From Bacteroidaceae bacterium (GTDB lineage: Bacteria; Bacteroidota; Bacteroidia; Bacteroidales; Bacteroidaceae), in NCBI GenBank assembly GCA_017560125.1, contig JAFYOS010000032.1:62001-126000 (forward strand): a DNA stretch of 64,000 nt. The letters run 5' to 3'. Below, one piece after another: positions 8,103-17,414 of this stretch. Below the pieces are notes generated by a model. The model was given only the letters and a program-made list of their open reading frames with translations, ran no database searches and was not told where the DNA came from. Made by a program: the position numbers and the translations under genes. The first letter of the stretch is position 1, and each line of letters opens with the position of its first letter.

Positions 8103-10115
8103 ATGAACAATAAAGAGCTGATGAACAAAGCCGCCGACAACATACGCATATTGACGGCAGCTATGGTAGAGAAAGCAAAATCGGGACACCCCGGAGGTGC
8201 TATGGGAGGTGCAGACTTCATCAATGTACTATATTCCGAGTTTATGGTATTCGACCCCGAGAACCCCACTTGGGAAGAGCGCGACAGATTTTTCCTCGAT
8301 CCGGGTCACATGTCACCCATGCTCTACTCGGTGCTTTCGCTTTGCGACAAATACACGCTCGACGAACTCCAGCAGTTCCGCCAGTGGGGCAGTTGCACAC
8401 CCGGTCACCCCGAAGTAGATCTCAAGCACGGTATAGAGAACACATCAGGACCCTTGGGTCAGGGTCACGTATATGCAGTGGGAGCAGCTATTGCCGCTAA
8501 ATTCCTCAAAGCACGTTTGGGCGAAGAGACAATGAAGCAGACCATCTATGCCTTCATCTCGGATGGTGGTATCGAGGAGGAGATTTCACAGGGTGCAGGA
8601 CGCACAGCAGGTTTCCTTGGCCTCGACAACCTTATCATGTTCTACGACGCCAACCAGATACAGTTGTCAACACGTTGCGACAAGGTGATGTTGGAGAACA
8701 CAGCCATGAAGTACGAGGCATGGGGTTGGAAGGTTATCACCATCGACGGTAACGACTGCGACGCCATCCGCGAAGCACTCAAAGAGGCTAAGGCCGAGAG
8801 CAAGCGCCCCACCCTCATCATCGGTAACACCGTAATGGGTAAGGGAGCACGTCGCGCCGACAACACAAGCTACGAGTTCGACTGCGCTACACACGGTGCA
8901 CCCCTCGGTGGCGACGCATATATCAACACCATCAAAAACCTTGGCGGCGATGTAGAGAACCCCTTCCAGTTCTTCCCCGAGGTGAAAGCAATGTACGATG
9001 CACGCCTTCAGGAGCTGAAAGGAATTGTAGCCGAGCGCAAGCAGCAGAAGGCTATGTGGGCTGCACAGCATCCCGACCTCGCTATTAAAGAGGCTGAGTG
9101 GTTTGCAGGCAAAAAGCCCGAAATCGATTGGAATTCTATAGAGCAGAAGGCCGACGCCCCCACACGTAACGCTTCGGCTACAATACTTGGCGTTCTTGCC
9201 GAGAAATACGAGAACATGATTTGTTCATCGGCCGACCTCAGCAACAGCGACAAGACCGACGGCTTCCTTAAGAAGACACACGCCATCGAGCCCGGCGATT
9301 TCAGCGGAGCATTCCTCCACGCAGGTGTATCGGAACTCACCATGGCATGCCTCTGCATTGGTATGACATTGCACGGCGGTGTGCTCGCAGCATGCGGTAC
9401 ATTCTTCGTGTTCAGCGACTACATGAAACCCGCCATCCGTATGGCAGCCCTCATGGAGCTCCCCGTTAAGTTCATCTGGTCACACGACGCATTCCGCGTA
9501 GGTGAGGATGGTCCCACACACGAGCCCGTTGAGCAGGAGGCACAGATTCGCCTGATGGAGAAACTGAAGAACCACCACGGCAAGAACTCAATGCTCGTTT
9601 TGCGCCCCGCCGATGTAAACGAAACAACCATGGCATGGAAATTGGCAATGGAGAACACCGACAGCCCCACAGCACTTATCCTCTCTCGCCAGAATGTGAA
9701 CAATCTTCCCGCAGGTAACGACTACTCGCAGACCGAAAAGGGTGCATACATCGTTGCTGGTTCGGACGAAGAGTACGATGTAATACTCCTCGCTTCGGGT
9801 TCAGAGGTTTCTACGCTTGTCGATGGTGCCAAGCTCCTCAAAGAGGATGGTATCAAGACACGTATTGTATCGGTACCCTCTGAGGGTCTTTTCCGTTCGC
9901 AGTCTAAGGAGTACCAGCAGAGCATCCTTCCCTGCGGTGCAAAAATCTTTGGCCTCACAGCCGGTTTGCCCGTAAACCTCGAGGGCCTCGTAGGACATAA
10001 TGGTAAAGTATATGGCCTCGATTCATTCGGTTTCTCAGCCCCCTACAAAGTACTCGACGAGAAGCTCGGCTTCACAGCACAGAATGTATATAACCAGGTA
10101 AAATCAATGTTATAA
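8103..10115 (+). CDS. tkt: Transketolase
   Basis: This 670-residue enzyme has the full transketolase layout: the N-terminal thiamine-diphosphate domain with KSGHPGGAMGGADF (from about residue 26), GPLGQGHVYAVGAA, the metal-binding region SDGGIEEEISQGAGRTAGFLG, and FYDANQIQLS; the pyrimidine-binding domain with HAGVSELTMACLCIGM and SHDAFRVGEDGPTHEPVEQ; and a C-terminal domain. It moves two-carbon units between sugar phosphates in the non-oxidative pentose phosphate pathway. Its stop overlaps the rpiB start by one base (TAATG), so the two genes are translationally coupled. The codon use is that of a highly expressed gene. Confidence 0.97.
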   Translation: MNNKELMNKAADNIRILTAAMVEKAKSGHPGGAMGGADFINVLYSEFMVFDPENPTWEERDRFFLDPGHMSPMLYSVLSLCDKYTLDELQQFRQWGSCTPGHPEVDLKHGIENTSGPLGQGHVYAVGAAIAAKFLKARLGEETMKQTIYAFISDGGIEEEISQGAGRTAGFLGLDNLIMFYDANQIQLSTRCDKVMLENTAMKYEAWGWKVITIDGNDCDAIREALKEAKAESKRPTLIIGNTVMGKGARRADNTSYEFDCATHGAPLGGDAYINTIKNLGGDVENPFQFFPEVKAMYDARLQELKGIVAERKQQKAMWAAQHPDLAIKEAEWFAGKKPEIDWNSIEQKADAPTRNASATILGVLAEKYENMICSSADLSNSDKTDGFLKKTHAIEPGDFSGAFLHAGVSELTMACLCIGMTLHGGVLAACGTFFVFSDYMKPAIRMAALMELPVKFIWSHDAFRVGEDGPTHEPVEQEAQIRLMEKLKNHHGKNSMLVLRPADVNETTMAWKLAMENTDSPTALILSRQNVNNLPAGNDYSQTEKGAYIVAGSDEEYDVILLASGSEVSTLVDGAKLLKEDGIKTRIVSVPSEGLFRSQSKEYQQSILPCGAKIFGLTAGLPVNLEGLVGHNGKVYGLDSFGFSAPYKVLDEKLGFTAQNVYNQVKSML

Positions 10116-10552
10116 TGGAGAAAAAGATTATAGGATTGGCAAGCGACCACGCCGGTTACCCCTTGAAGGAGCAGGTTAAAGAGTGGCTTGCAGCCAAAGG
10201 TTACGATTACATAGATTTCGGCACCAACAGCACAGATAGTTGTGACTACCCCACCTTCGCACACGCGTTGGCCAACGCCATCGAAAATGGCGAATTCACA
10301 ACAGGTATTGCCATCTGCGGTACAGGTAACGGCATCAACATGACGCTGAACCACCACAAAGGCATTCGCAGTGCACTTTGCTGGCAGCCCGAAATAGCAG
10401 CGTTGGCAAGACAGCACAACAACGCCAATGTACTTGTGATGCCCGGACGATTCATCGAGACAGAGGCAGCCAAAGAGTGTGTAACGACATTCCTCGATAC
10501 TGAATACGAAGGAGGTCGCCACCAGCGCCGAATAGATGCAATCCCCGTATAA
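10115..10552 (+). CDS. rpiB: Ribose-5-phosphate isomerase B
   Basis: At 145 residues it is the standard RpiB/LacAB size. It opens with IGLASDHAGYPLKEQVKEWL, contains GTNSTDSCDYPTFAHALA, and the GIAICGTGNGINMTLNHHKG segment with the active-site Cys, followed by LARQHNNANVLVMPGRF. It interconverts ribose-5-phosphate and ribulose-5-phosphate and so feeds the transketolase encoded immediately upstream. The ATG overlaps the transketolase stop. Confidence 0.96.
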   Translation: MEKKIIGLASDHAGYPLKEQVKEWLAAKGYDYIDFGTNSTDSCDYPTFAHALANAIENGEFTTGIAICGTGNGINMTLNHHKGIRSALCWQPEIAALARQHNNANVLVMPGRFIETEAAKECVTTFLDTEYEGGRHQRRIDAIPV

Positions 10553-10606
10553 TATATATAAGGTAAAAACACCTGATGTATAGAAAAGGGTAACAACCAT
10601 AACAGG

Positions 10607-10640
10607 ACAAGGGCGTGTCAAGCATTTGACACGCCCTTGT
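10607..10640 (+). terminator. Hairpin terminator after rpiB
   Basis: Perfect 15-base arms around a 4-base loop (GCAT), 54 bases past the rpiB stop. The stem contains the GTGTCA/TGACAC core also found in other hairpins of the window. Confidence 0.8.
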
Positions 10641-10672
10641 TGAATAACACCAGCCCATACGCAACAAAACAC

Positions 10673-12025
10673 ATGCACACTATATCCGAAAAATACCTCT
10701 CGAACTACAAAAGGATAATCCGTCTGGGAACACCTATCGTAATAGGCCAGTTGGGAAACATCATACTAGGCTTCATCGACACCATCATGGTGGGCCGCTA
10801 CAGCGCCGATGCACTGTCTGCCTCGGGATTCGTAAATAATATCTTCAACCTTGGCATCATATCGCTGATAGGCTTCAGCTATGGAGCCACACCGGTCATA
10901 GGAGCATATTTCGGACGAAAAGAGAACGACAATGTAGGAGCAGCCTTCAAGGACAGCATATGGGCAGGCAGCATAGCAGGAGCAATAGTTTTCGCAATAT
11001 ATACAATGCTCTACCTAAACCTGCACAACATGGGACAACCGCAAGAACTACTCCCATTGATGCGCCCCTACTTCCTGATACTATTGCTATCGTTGCCCTG
11101 CACAGTGCTCTTCAATACACTGAAACAGTTCACCGACACAGTGGCAGCCACAAAGACCGCCATGTGGGTGATAATGGCAGGTAACATCACGAACATAGTG
11201 CTCAACTACCTGCTGATATACGGCATAGGCATATTCCCCGAAATGGGACTCACCGGCGCCGGCGTAGCCACATTCACGGCACGACTGCTGATGATAGCGC
11301 TGTTCGTGGTATTCATAAAACGCGAAAAACGGTTCAAGGCATTTTCCAACGGCTTCCACAGCCGAGGAAGGGATAACAAAGCAATAGCACACCTATGCAA
11401 AATAGGCACACCGCTTGCCATGCAAATGGGCATGGAAACAGCATCGTTCTCGCTTGCATCGCTCTTCATGGGGTGGCTAGGAGCTACAGAACTGGCAGCT
11501 TTCCAGGTGATGTGCATCACTGGCTCGCTATGCTTCCTTATATATTATGGAATAGGCGCAGCAGCCTCCATACGCATAAGCCACCACTACGGACGGGGCG
11601 AATGGGAGGGCCTGCGAACCACAGCCACAGCGGCATTCCACATAATAATGGTTGCAGCCGCAATACTATCGACCATGATAGCACTCACACAGAACCACTT
11701 GGCACAACTATTCACACAGGATGCAAATATACAGGCAATGTATGCAGCACTCATCATCCCCATGCTTGCCTACCAGATAAGCGACGGCATACAGACCAAC
11801 TACGCAAATGCCCTGCGCGGGATAGCCGTAACAAAACCACTCATGGGATACGCATTCGTGGCATACATCTGCATATCGCTACCTACAAGCTACCTGTTCG
11901 GATTTACCATGGGAATGGGAGCAATAGGCGTGGCTATGGGCCTTCCGTTCGGACTGACAGCAGCAGCCCTGCTCTACTATTTCCGCTTCCGCAAAGAGGT
12001 AAATTACCATTTGCAAGGTAAATAA
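10673..12025 (+). CDS. MATE family efflux transporter
   Basis: The 450-residue integral membrane protein has about 12 hydrophobic segments in two related halves and the MATE features GTPIVIGQLGNIILGFIDTIMVGRY at the N-terminus (helix 1) and GTPLAMQMGMETASF opening the second half. MATE proteins export drugs or metabolites using a Na+ or H+ gradient. A longer reading frame opens at 10637, but that start lies inside the rpiB terminator stem, so ATG at 10673 (MHTISEKYLSNYKRI) is preferred. No substrate can be inferred. Confidence 0.93.
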   Translation: MHTISEKYLSNYKRIIRLGTPIVIGQLGNIILGFIDTIMVGRYSADALSASGFVNNIFNLGIISLIGFSYGATPVIGAYFGRKENDNVGAAFKDSIWAGSIAGAIVFAIYTMLYLNLHNMGQPQELLPLMRPYFLILLLSLPCTVLFNTLKQFTDTVAATKTAMWVIMAGNITNIVLNYLLIYGIGIFPEMGLTGAGVATFTARLLMIALFVVFIKREKRFKAFSNGFHSRGRDNKAIAHLCKIGTPLAMQMGMETASFSLASLFMGWLGATELAAFQVMCITGSLCFLIYYGIGAAASIRISHHYGRGEWEGLRTTATAAFHIIMVAAAILSTMIALTQNHLAQLFTQDANIQAMYAALIIPMLAYQISDGIQTNYANALRGIAVTKPLMGYAFVAYICISLPTSYLFGFTMGMGAIGVAMGLPFGLTAAALLYYFRFRKEVNYHLQGK

Positions 12026-12037
12026 AAAGATTTTATA

Positions 12038-12068
12038 TTTGTTCCTTGCAAATATTTCACTACCTTTG
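12038..12068 (+). promoter_or_regulatory. Promoter of the GT2 gene
   Basis: TTTG (12038-12041), 19 bases, then TACCTTTG (12061-12068): a near-consensus Bacteroidota promoter, about 50 bases ahead of the chosen ATG. Confidence 0.75.
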
Positions 12069-12118
12069 AAGTTAACCTTGAACACAGTGCCATGTGCACT
12101 GTAAAACACAAAGACAAA

Positions 12119-12940
12119 ATGAAGAAGCCCAAAACAATAGGAGTGGTAATTTCCACATACAACAACCCGGCATGGCTCGAAAAGACATTGTGGGGATATC
12201 TGTACCAAACACGTATGGCCGACGAAATTGTGATAGCCGACGACGGTTCGCGCGACGACACAAAAGAACTTATCGACAGCTTCCGCGACCGACTGCCCAT
12301 AAAACATGTATGGCACGAGGACAACGGCTTTCAGAAATCGCGCATACTGAACAGCGCCCTCATTGCTTCGGAATCGGAGTACTTGATATTCACCGACCAG
12401 GATTGTATTCCGCGTGAAGATTTCATTGCCACACACGAGAAATTTGCCGAGGAGGGTTATCTGCTGTCGGGCGGTTACTTCAAATTGCCTATGGATATAA
12501 GCAAACAGCTCACACACGACGATGTGGCCACCAAGCGAGCATTCGAGCTCAAATGGCTGAAAGAGCAGCAGTTGCCCATATCGTTCAAATGCACCAAGCT
12601 ATTCAGAAGCACAGCCTTCGCCGCATTCATGAATTTCATAACCCCCGCCAAGGCCACATGGAACGGTTGCAACGCCTCGGGCTGGCGCAAAGATATGATG
12701 CGTATAAACGGTTACAACGAGGAGATGCAATACGGCGGTCAGGATCGCGAATTCGGCGAACGTCTTTTCAACCTCGGCATCAAATCGAAACAGATACGCT
12801 ACTCGGCAATAGTTCTGCACCTCGACCACAAGCGTCCCTACAAGACAAAGGAATCAATAGAGAAGAACAGAGCCATACGCCGCAATACACGCCGCTCGGG
12901 AATAATAGAAACCCCTAACGGAATAAAGCAATTACATTGA
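12119..12940 (+). CDS. Glycosyltransferase family 2 with GT7-like C-terminal domain
   Basis: About 273 residues. The N-terminal GT-A domain starts TIGVVISTYNNPAWLEKTL and has the ADDGSRDDT nucleotide-sugar loop and a DQD metal motif (FTDQDCIPRED). The second half has the galactosyltransferase-type region WNGCNASGWRKDMMRINGYN with GGQDREFGERL, seen in chondroitin-synthase-like and LPS enzymes. Donor and acceptor are unknown, but an envelope or glycoprotein glycan is likely, and the convergent neighbour is a fucosyltransferase-like enzyme. ATG at 12119 puts the start directly before the fold. An in-frame ATG at 12092 would add nine residues. It has its own promoter and shares a terminator with the next gene. 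Confidence 0.9.
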   Translation: MKKPKTIGVVISTYNNPAWLEKTLWGYLYQTRMADEIVIADDGSRDDTKELIDSFRDRLPIKHVWHEDNGFQKSRILNSALIASESEYLIFTDQDCIPREDFIATHEKFAEEGYLLSGGYFKLPMDISKQLTHDDVATKRAFELKWLKEQQLPISFKCTKLFRSTAFAAFMNFITPAKATWNGCNASGWRKDMMRINGYNEEMQYGGQDREFGERLFNLGIKSKQIRYSAIVLHLDHKRPYKTKESIEKNRAIRRNTRRSGIIETPNGIKQLH

Positions 12941-12958
12941 TAACAAAAGACACCTATA

Positions 12959-13000
12959 AAACTGAAGGGTAGAACCGCAAGCGATTCTACCCTTCAGTTT
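12959..13000. terminator. Bidirectional hairpin between GT2 and GT10 genes
   Basis: Perfect 16-base arms (12959-12974 and 12985-13000) with A-rich and T-rich flanks on opposite sides serve both convergent genes. Confidence 0.85.
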
Positions 13001-13019
13001 ATATTTATAGATATTGTAT

Positions 13020-14066
13020 CTATTTTTTTTGCTCCAATATCGATTTGCCCTTAAACAACGAGCGTACGCACTTCTTCAGTTTAAACAGGTTGCGCTCAAC
13101 AAAATAGAGATATACATTGTGTAGGTCGTGCATCGATTTCGCAGGACGGATGAGTACCTCGCTCTTGGGAGCGGCGGGGTTCAGTCTATCGAGGCACGAT
13201 GCAATGTAGTTGAACATATTGTAATCCTCGAGAACGAGCTCCTTGCTTTCGAGCAGCGCATCGGTGCTTTTCTCGTAGGTATCGGCCGCTATCAATGCAT
13301 CGATAGCCTTGACGCTACCCTCGAAATCGTGTATATCTATTTTGCAATAGGCCTTCTCGGGGAAATAGTCGTTCACATTGGTGCAACCATGATATATAGG
13401 ATAGCAACCGGCAAGATAGCAATCGGAGAGCTTTTCGGTCCAATAATATTTAGATGCCGAATTTTCTATCGCAATATGATATTTGTATGGAGCAAGCACA
13501 TCCCATTTATCGTCGAAATCGTTGTATCCGCGACCGAACACATCGAGCTTGTCGCCGTAATAGGCCTTCAGCTTCTCTACAAAATCTATTCTGTCCTGAT
13601 GGCCCTGTGTGAAGGCTTTGTTACTGGTAACCACAGAAATAAGCTTCTTCTTTTCGGGCAGCCCCATAGCCTTGAACTGGTCGTAGCTAATGCGGCTCTC
13701 TACTCCACCCTTGCCGAAGACGGCACCCACAAACCAGAATATCATGGCGGGAGTAAATACCACATTCCTGTGCTTTAGATTTTCCTGACACGAGCAGACC
13801 ATTCCAAACTGCTTGCAATAGTCGGCCGGATAGGCAAGCACCGAATAGGGCTCGCTCGTAGAGAGCACCACATTCTCGGGAGCGACATTGAACACCGTCG
13901 GATTCTTCAACGATTTTCCTCTGATTACCACAAAATCGGGGTCGGGTATAATTTCGTTCACAAAGAACTGATATTTACCACATTTGGAAATACCTTTACC
14001 ACCGGGCGTCTGACGCAATATCCAACTACCGTTGTTGCCGCCATTCAACAGGATTACCTTGTACAT
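13020..14066 (-). CDS. GT10-family alpha-1,3-fucosyltransferase-like enzyme
   Basis: The 348-residue protein contains the GT10 signature in its second half: YKYHIAIENSASKYYWTEKL followed by SDCYLAGCYPIYHG and a FP motif, which forms the GDP-fucose site in FucT enzymes. An SVVTSNKAFTQGHQDRIDFV stretch precedes it. GT10 enzymes move fucose from GDP-fucose onto GlcNAc or Glc of surface glycans. Bacteroidales fucosylate capsules and glycoproteins. A C-terminal Lys/Arg-rich tail (about 30 residues) may bind the membrane, as in Helicobacter FucTs. It has a strong promoter and no same-strand partner in an operon. Confidence 0.85.
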   Translation of the reverse strand: MYKVILLNGGNNGSWILRQTPGGKGISKCGKYQFFVNEIIPDPDFVVIRGKSLKNPTVFNVAPENVVLSTSEPYSVLAYPADYCKQFGMVCSCQENLKHRNVVFTPAMIFWFVGAVFGKGGVESRISYDQFKAMGLPEKKKLISVVTSNKAFTQGHQDRIDFVEKLKAYYGDKLDVFGRGYNDFDDKWDVLAPYKYHIAIENSASKYYWTEKLSDCYLAGCYPIYHGCTNVNDYFPEKAYCKIDIHDFEGSVKAIDALIAADTYEKSTDALLESKELVLEDYNMFNYIASCLDRLNPAAPKSEVLIRPAKSMHDLHNVYLYFVERNLFKLKKCVRSLFKGKSILEQKK

Positions 14067-14101
14067 TCTTGTTTTACTGTTATGTATTCAAAACTATTTC
14101 A

Positions 14102-14133
14102 CAAAAGTACGAATTAAAGGGATTTTATACAAA
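14102..14133 (-). promoter_or_regulatory. Promoter of the GT10 gene
   Basis: On the minus strand TTTG (14130-14133), 20 bases, then TACTTTTG (14102-14109), about 36 bases ahead of the ATG: a consensus Bacteroidota promoter. Confidence 0.75.
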
Positions 14134-14322
14134 TATATTCGTTTTTTTCGGCCACATAGCCCAAATGGAGCCCCGCAAAAGCATAAAATGAGAATAAAAG
14201 CAGTTGGTATTTCATCATGGGGCAATAATTTTGAAAGAAAATCGGTCTGCATCTTATTTTTTTCACTAATTTCGCAGATTGAATATAATACACTATCGAG
14301 AACATAAAAAAGAAGAACATAT

Positions 14323-16080
14323 ATGTATCGTACAACAACCTGCGGCGAGCTCAGAATCGCCGACGTAGAAAAGAGAGTAACCCTTAGCGGCTGGGTGCAG
14401 CGCGCACGCAAAATGGGCGGAATGACATTTGTCGATCTTCGCGACCGCTACGGAATAACACAGTTGGTATTCAGCGAGGACACCAACCCCGAGCTGTGCG
14501 AAAAAGCATCACACCTGGGACGCGAATTCGTGATACAGGTGAGCGGCACAGTGCGCGAACGCCAGAGCAAGAACAACAACATCGCCACAGGCGATATTGA
14601 AATCATAGCCGAGACGCTCAACATACTGAACAGCGCCGAAACACCTCCCTTCACCATCGAGAACAACACCGATGGCGGCGACGAGCTTCGCATGAAATAT
14701 CGCTATCTTGACCTTCGTCGCGAATGTGTAAGAAGCAACCTCGAGCTGCGCCACAAAATGACAATGGAGGTGCGCCGCTACTTGGATGCAATGGGATTCA
14801 TCGAGGTGGAAACCCCCATGCTCATCGGCTCAACCCCCGAAGGCGCACGCGACTTCGTTGTGCCCTCACGCATGAATCCCGGACAGTTCTACGCCCTTCC
14901 CCAGAGCCCCCAGTTGTTCAAGCAGTTGCTCATGGTATCGGGCTTCGACCGCTACTTCCAGATAGTAAAATGTTTCCGCGACGAGGACCTTCGCGCCGAT
15001 CGTCAGCCCGAGTTCACACAGATTGACTGCGAGATGAGCTTCGTGGAGCAGGAGGATGTAATTTCACTCTTCGAAGGAATGGCCAAGCACCTGTTCAAGA
15101 CCATCCGCGGCGTGGAGATTAACGATGCATTCCCCCGCATGACATGGCACGATGCAATGAAATACTACGGAAGCGACAAGCCCGACACACGCTTCGAAAT
15201 GAAGTTCGTAGAGCTCATGGATATAATGAAAGGCCACGGCTTCGGAGTATTCGACAGCGCAGAATACATCGGTGGTATTTGTGCCAAGGGAGCAGCGACA
15301 TACACCCGCAAGCAGCTCGACGCACTTACCGACTTCGTACGTCGTCCGCAGATTGGCGCAAAGGGAATGGTATATGCCCGCGTCGAGGCCGACGGTACAG
15401 TAAAATCGAGCGTCGATAAATTCTATACACAGGAGGTGCTCCAGCAGATGAAAGAGGCCTTCGCAGCAGAGCCCGGCGACCTTATCCTCATACTCAGCGG
15501 CGACGACACCATGAAGACACGCAAACAGCTTTGCGAGCTCCGCCTCGAGGTTGCATCGCAGCTCGGCCTTCGCGACAAGAACAAGTTCTCGTGCCTGTGG
15601 GTTGTCGATTTCCCCTTGTTCGAGTATAGCGAAGAGGAGGGACGCTACATGGCAATGCACCACCCCTTCACCTCGCCCAAGCCCGAGGATATTCCCTTGC
15701 TCGACACCGATATGGGTGCCGTTCGTGCCAACGCATACGACATGATTATCAACGGTGTTGAAGTAGGTGGCGGCTCAATACGTATATTCGACAGCGCATT
15801 ACAGAACAAGATGTTCGAGCTGCTAGGCTTCACACCCGAGCGTGCACAGCAGCAGTTCGGATGGTTGCTCGACGCCTTCAAATATGGTGCACCTCCTCAC
15901 GGAGGTCTTGCATACGGTCTCGACCGCTGGGTGAGCCTCTTCGCAGGACTCGACAGCATCAGAGATTGCATCGCATTCCCCAAGAACAACTCGGGACGCG
16001 ACACCATGATTGAGGCCCCCGCAGCCCTCGAGCAATCACAGCTCGACGAGCTCAACATCAAACTTGATATAAAGGAATAA
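14323..16080 (+). CDS. aspS: Aspartyl-tRNA synthetase
   Basis: At 585 residues it is the bacterial type. It has the OB-fold anticodon-binding domain ([20 protein letters not shown], residues 19-38), class II motif 2 ([20 protein letters not shown]), the bacterial insertion GAD domain, and motif 3 ([15 protein letters not shown]) with a typical C-terminus ending in a helix. It charges tRNA-Asp. The upstream region to 14067 is the divergent control region with the GT10 gene. Confidence 0.97.
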   Translation: MYRTTTCGELRIADVEKRVTLSGWVQRARKMGGMTFVDLRDRYGITQLVFSEDTNPELCEKASHLGREFVIQVSGTVRERQSKNNNIATGDIEIIAETLNILNSAETPPFTIENNTDGGDELRMKYRYLDLRRECVRSNLELRHKMTMEVRRYLDAMGFIEVETPMLIGSTPEGARDFVVPSRMNPGQFYALPQSPQLFKQLLMVSGFDRYFQIVKCFRDEDLRADRQPEFTQIDCEMSFVEQEDVISLFEGMAKHLFKTIRGVEINDAFPRMTWHDAMKYYGSDKPDTRFEMKFVELMDIMKGHGFGVFDSAEYIGGICAKGAATYTRKQLDALTDFVRRPQIGAKGMVYARVEADGTVKSSVDKFYTQEVLQQMKEAFAAEPGDLILILSGDDTMKTRKQLCELRLEVASQLGLRDKNKFSCLWVVDFPLFEYSEEEGRYMAMHHPFTSPKPEDIPLLDTDMGAVRANAYDMIINGVEVGGGSIRIFDSALQNKMFELLGFTPERAQQQFGWLLDAFKYGAPPHGGLAYGLDRWVSLFAGLDSIRDCIAFPKNNSGRDTMIEAPAALEQSQLDELNIKLDIKE

Positions 16081-16096
16081 TTGCAAACAAATAGTG

Positions 16097-16133
16097 CAGA
16101 GGCTGTGTCAATAGAAATTTGGCACAGCCTCTG
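16097..16133 (+). terminator. Hairpin terminator after aspS
   Basis: 13-base arms with a single G-U pair around an 11-base loop, followed by T-rich sequence. It shares the GTGTC/GGCAC core with other hairpins here. The cupin gene starts 12 bases later. Confidence 0.75.
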
Positions 16134-16145
16134 TGAATTTAGAAC

Positions 16146-16553
16146 ATGATGAAAATAATAGACAACAAGCTAATAGACAGCGTGGTAGAGAAGGCCAAGA
16201 CATCGCCCCGCCTGCGCATGAACCACAATTTTCACCAAAGCCTCGACGACAAGTGCCACCGCTTTCTGAACGCATTGGAGGTGGGTACACAGGTACCCGT
16301 ACACCACCATGTGACCAAGGACGAAACCTTCATCCTGTTGCAGGGTCGCGTACGCGTAAACACCTATAACGACGACGGCGAAATCGTGGAGAGCATCATC
16401 CTCGACAGAGAAAAAGGCTGCATAGGCGTTGACATCCCCCGCAACACATGGCACAACCTTGAGTGCCTTGAATCGGGCAGCGTAATTTTCGAAGTGAAAG
16501 AGGGCCCCTTCGTCGAACACGAAATAGATGGCATACTGCACATAAAGAAATAA
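16146..16553 (+). CDS. WbuC-family cupin-fold metalloprotein
   Basis: The 135-residue protein carries cupin motif 1 (VPVHHHVTKDETFILLQGRV, residues about 51-70) and motif 2 (CIGVDIPRNTWHNLECL), with the His/Glu metal ligands in place, and the RLRMNHNFH N-terminus of the WbuC family. WbuC proteins are often found by O-antigen genes and their reaction is unknown. Two ATGs are adjacent (16146 and 16149). The preceding hairpin suggests partial read-through from aspS or an unseen promoter within the terminator region. Confidence 0.85.
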   Translation: MMKIIDNKLIDSVVEKAKTSPRLRMNHNFHQSLDDKCHRFLNALEVGTQVPVHHHVTKDETFILLQGRVRVNTYNDDGEIVESIILDREKGCIGVDIPRNTWHNLECLESGSVIFEVKEGPFVEHEIDGILHIKK

Positions 16554-16593
16554 AAAAAACAGCGACAAGGCACGCAATATTCTTTGAATATTA

Positions 16594-16633
16594 TTCGCAT
16601 ATCCGACCTAAATTCCATAAATTTGTAACTTTG
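16594..16633 (+). promoter_or_regulatory. Promoter of the hydrolase-Mur ligase-Ddl unit
   Basis: TTCG (16594-16597), 20 bases, TAAATTTG (16618-16625), immediately followed by a second box TAACTTTG (16626-16633). The position favours ATG at 16652 as the start. Confidence 0.6.
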
Positions 16634-16651
16634 TTGAAAGCTAGCGCAAAT

Positions 16652-17410
16652 ATGATATACAAATACGACGACAAAGAGGTTTTTATAGAGGTTACAGGCA
16701 AAGGCGAAGCAGTCCTTCTGCTACACGGTTGGGGATGTACACACGACATTTTCAAATCGTTGGCATCGCTACTTGCCACACAATACAGGGTCTATTCATT
16801 CGATTTTCCGGGCTTCGGAGCATCGCAGGAACCCGACGAAGTGTGGGGAGTGGAAGAATACACACGCCTTGTGGAAAAATTTGTCAAGGACAACGCCATT
16901 GAATCGCCGGCACTCGTAGGCCACTCATTTGGCGGCCGCGTATCGCTGCTCTACTCATCGCGCAACAGCGTATCGAAGGTCGTATTGGTCGATGCTGCCG
17001 GCATAAAGCCCAAGCGTTCGTGGAAATACTACTACAAGGTATATACATACAAATGTGCTAAATGGCTTTGCAACACATTGTTGCCCAAAGAGAAAGCCGA
17101 AGCAGCCTTGAACCGTTTCCGCAAGAATGCCGGCTCGTCCGACTACAACAACGCATCGCCCATGATGCGCCGCATACTGTCGAAGGTGGTTAACGAGGAT
17201 TTGAAACATGTGATGCCACTGATAAAAGCACCTGTACTGCTCTTTTGGGGCGACCGCGACACAGCTACACCGCTCGCCGACGCCAAATACATGGAGCAAC
17301 ACATAAAGGACGCCGGTCTGGTGATAGCCCACGGCACCGGCCATTTCTCGTTCCTCGATAACCCCGGTCTTTTTGCATCGGTAATGAAAAGTTTCTTCAA
17401 AATAAAATAG
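16652..17410 (+). CDS. Alpha/beta hydrolase
   Basis: About 252 residues with the classic fold: the oxyanion loop LLLHGWGCTHDIF, the nucleophile elbow LVGHSFGGR (Ser), a catalytic Asp near FWGDRDTATPL and His in HGTGHFSFLDNP. There is no signal peptide, so it is cytoplasmic. It is followed after 4 bases by a membrane Mur ligase and then a D-Ala-D-Ala ligase-like gene. In this setting it might hydrolyse or transacylate an amino-acid or cell-wall intermediate, but that is inference. The start at 16652 is chosen because 16631 lies within the predicted promoter. Confidence 0.88.
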   Translation: MIYKYDDKEVFIEVTGKGEAVLLLHGWGCTHDIFKSLASLLATQYRVYSFDFPGFGASQEPDEVWGVEEYTRLVEKFVKDNAIESPALVGHSFGGRVSLLYSSRNSVSKVVLVDAAGIKPKRSWKYYYKVYTYKCAKWLCNTLLPKEKAEAALNRFRKNAGSSDYNNASPMMRRILSKVVNEDLKHVMPLIKAPVLLFWGDRDTATPLADAKYMEQHIKDAGLVIAHGTGHFSFLDNPGLFASVMKSFFKIK

Positions 17411-17414
17411 AACA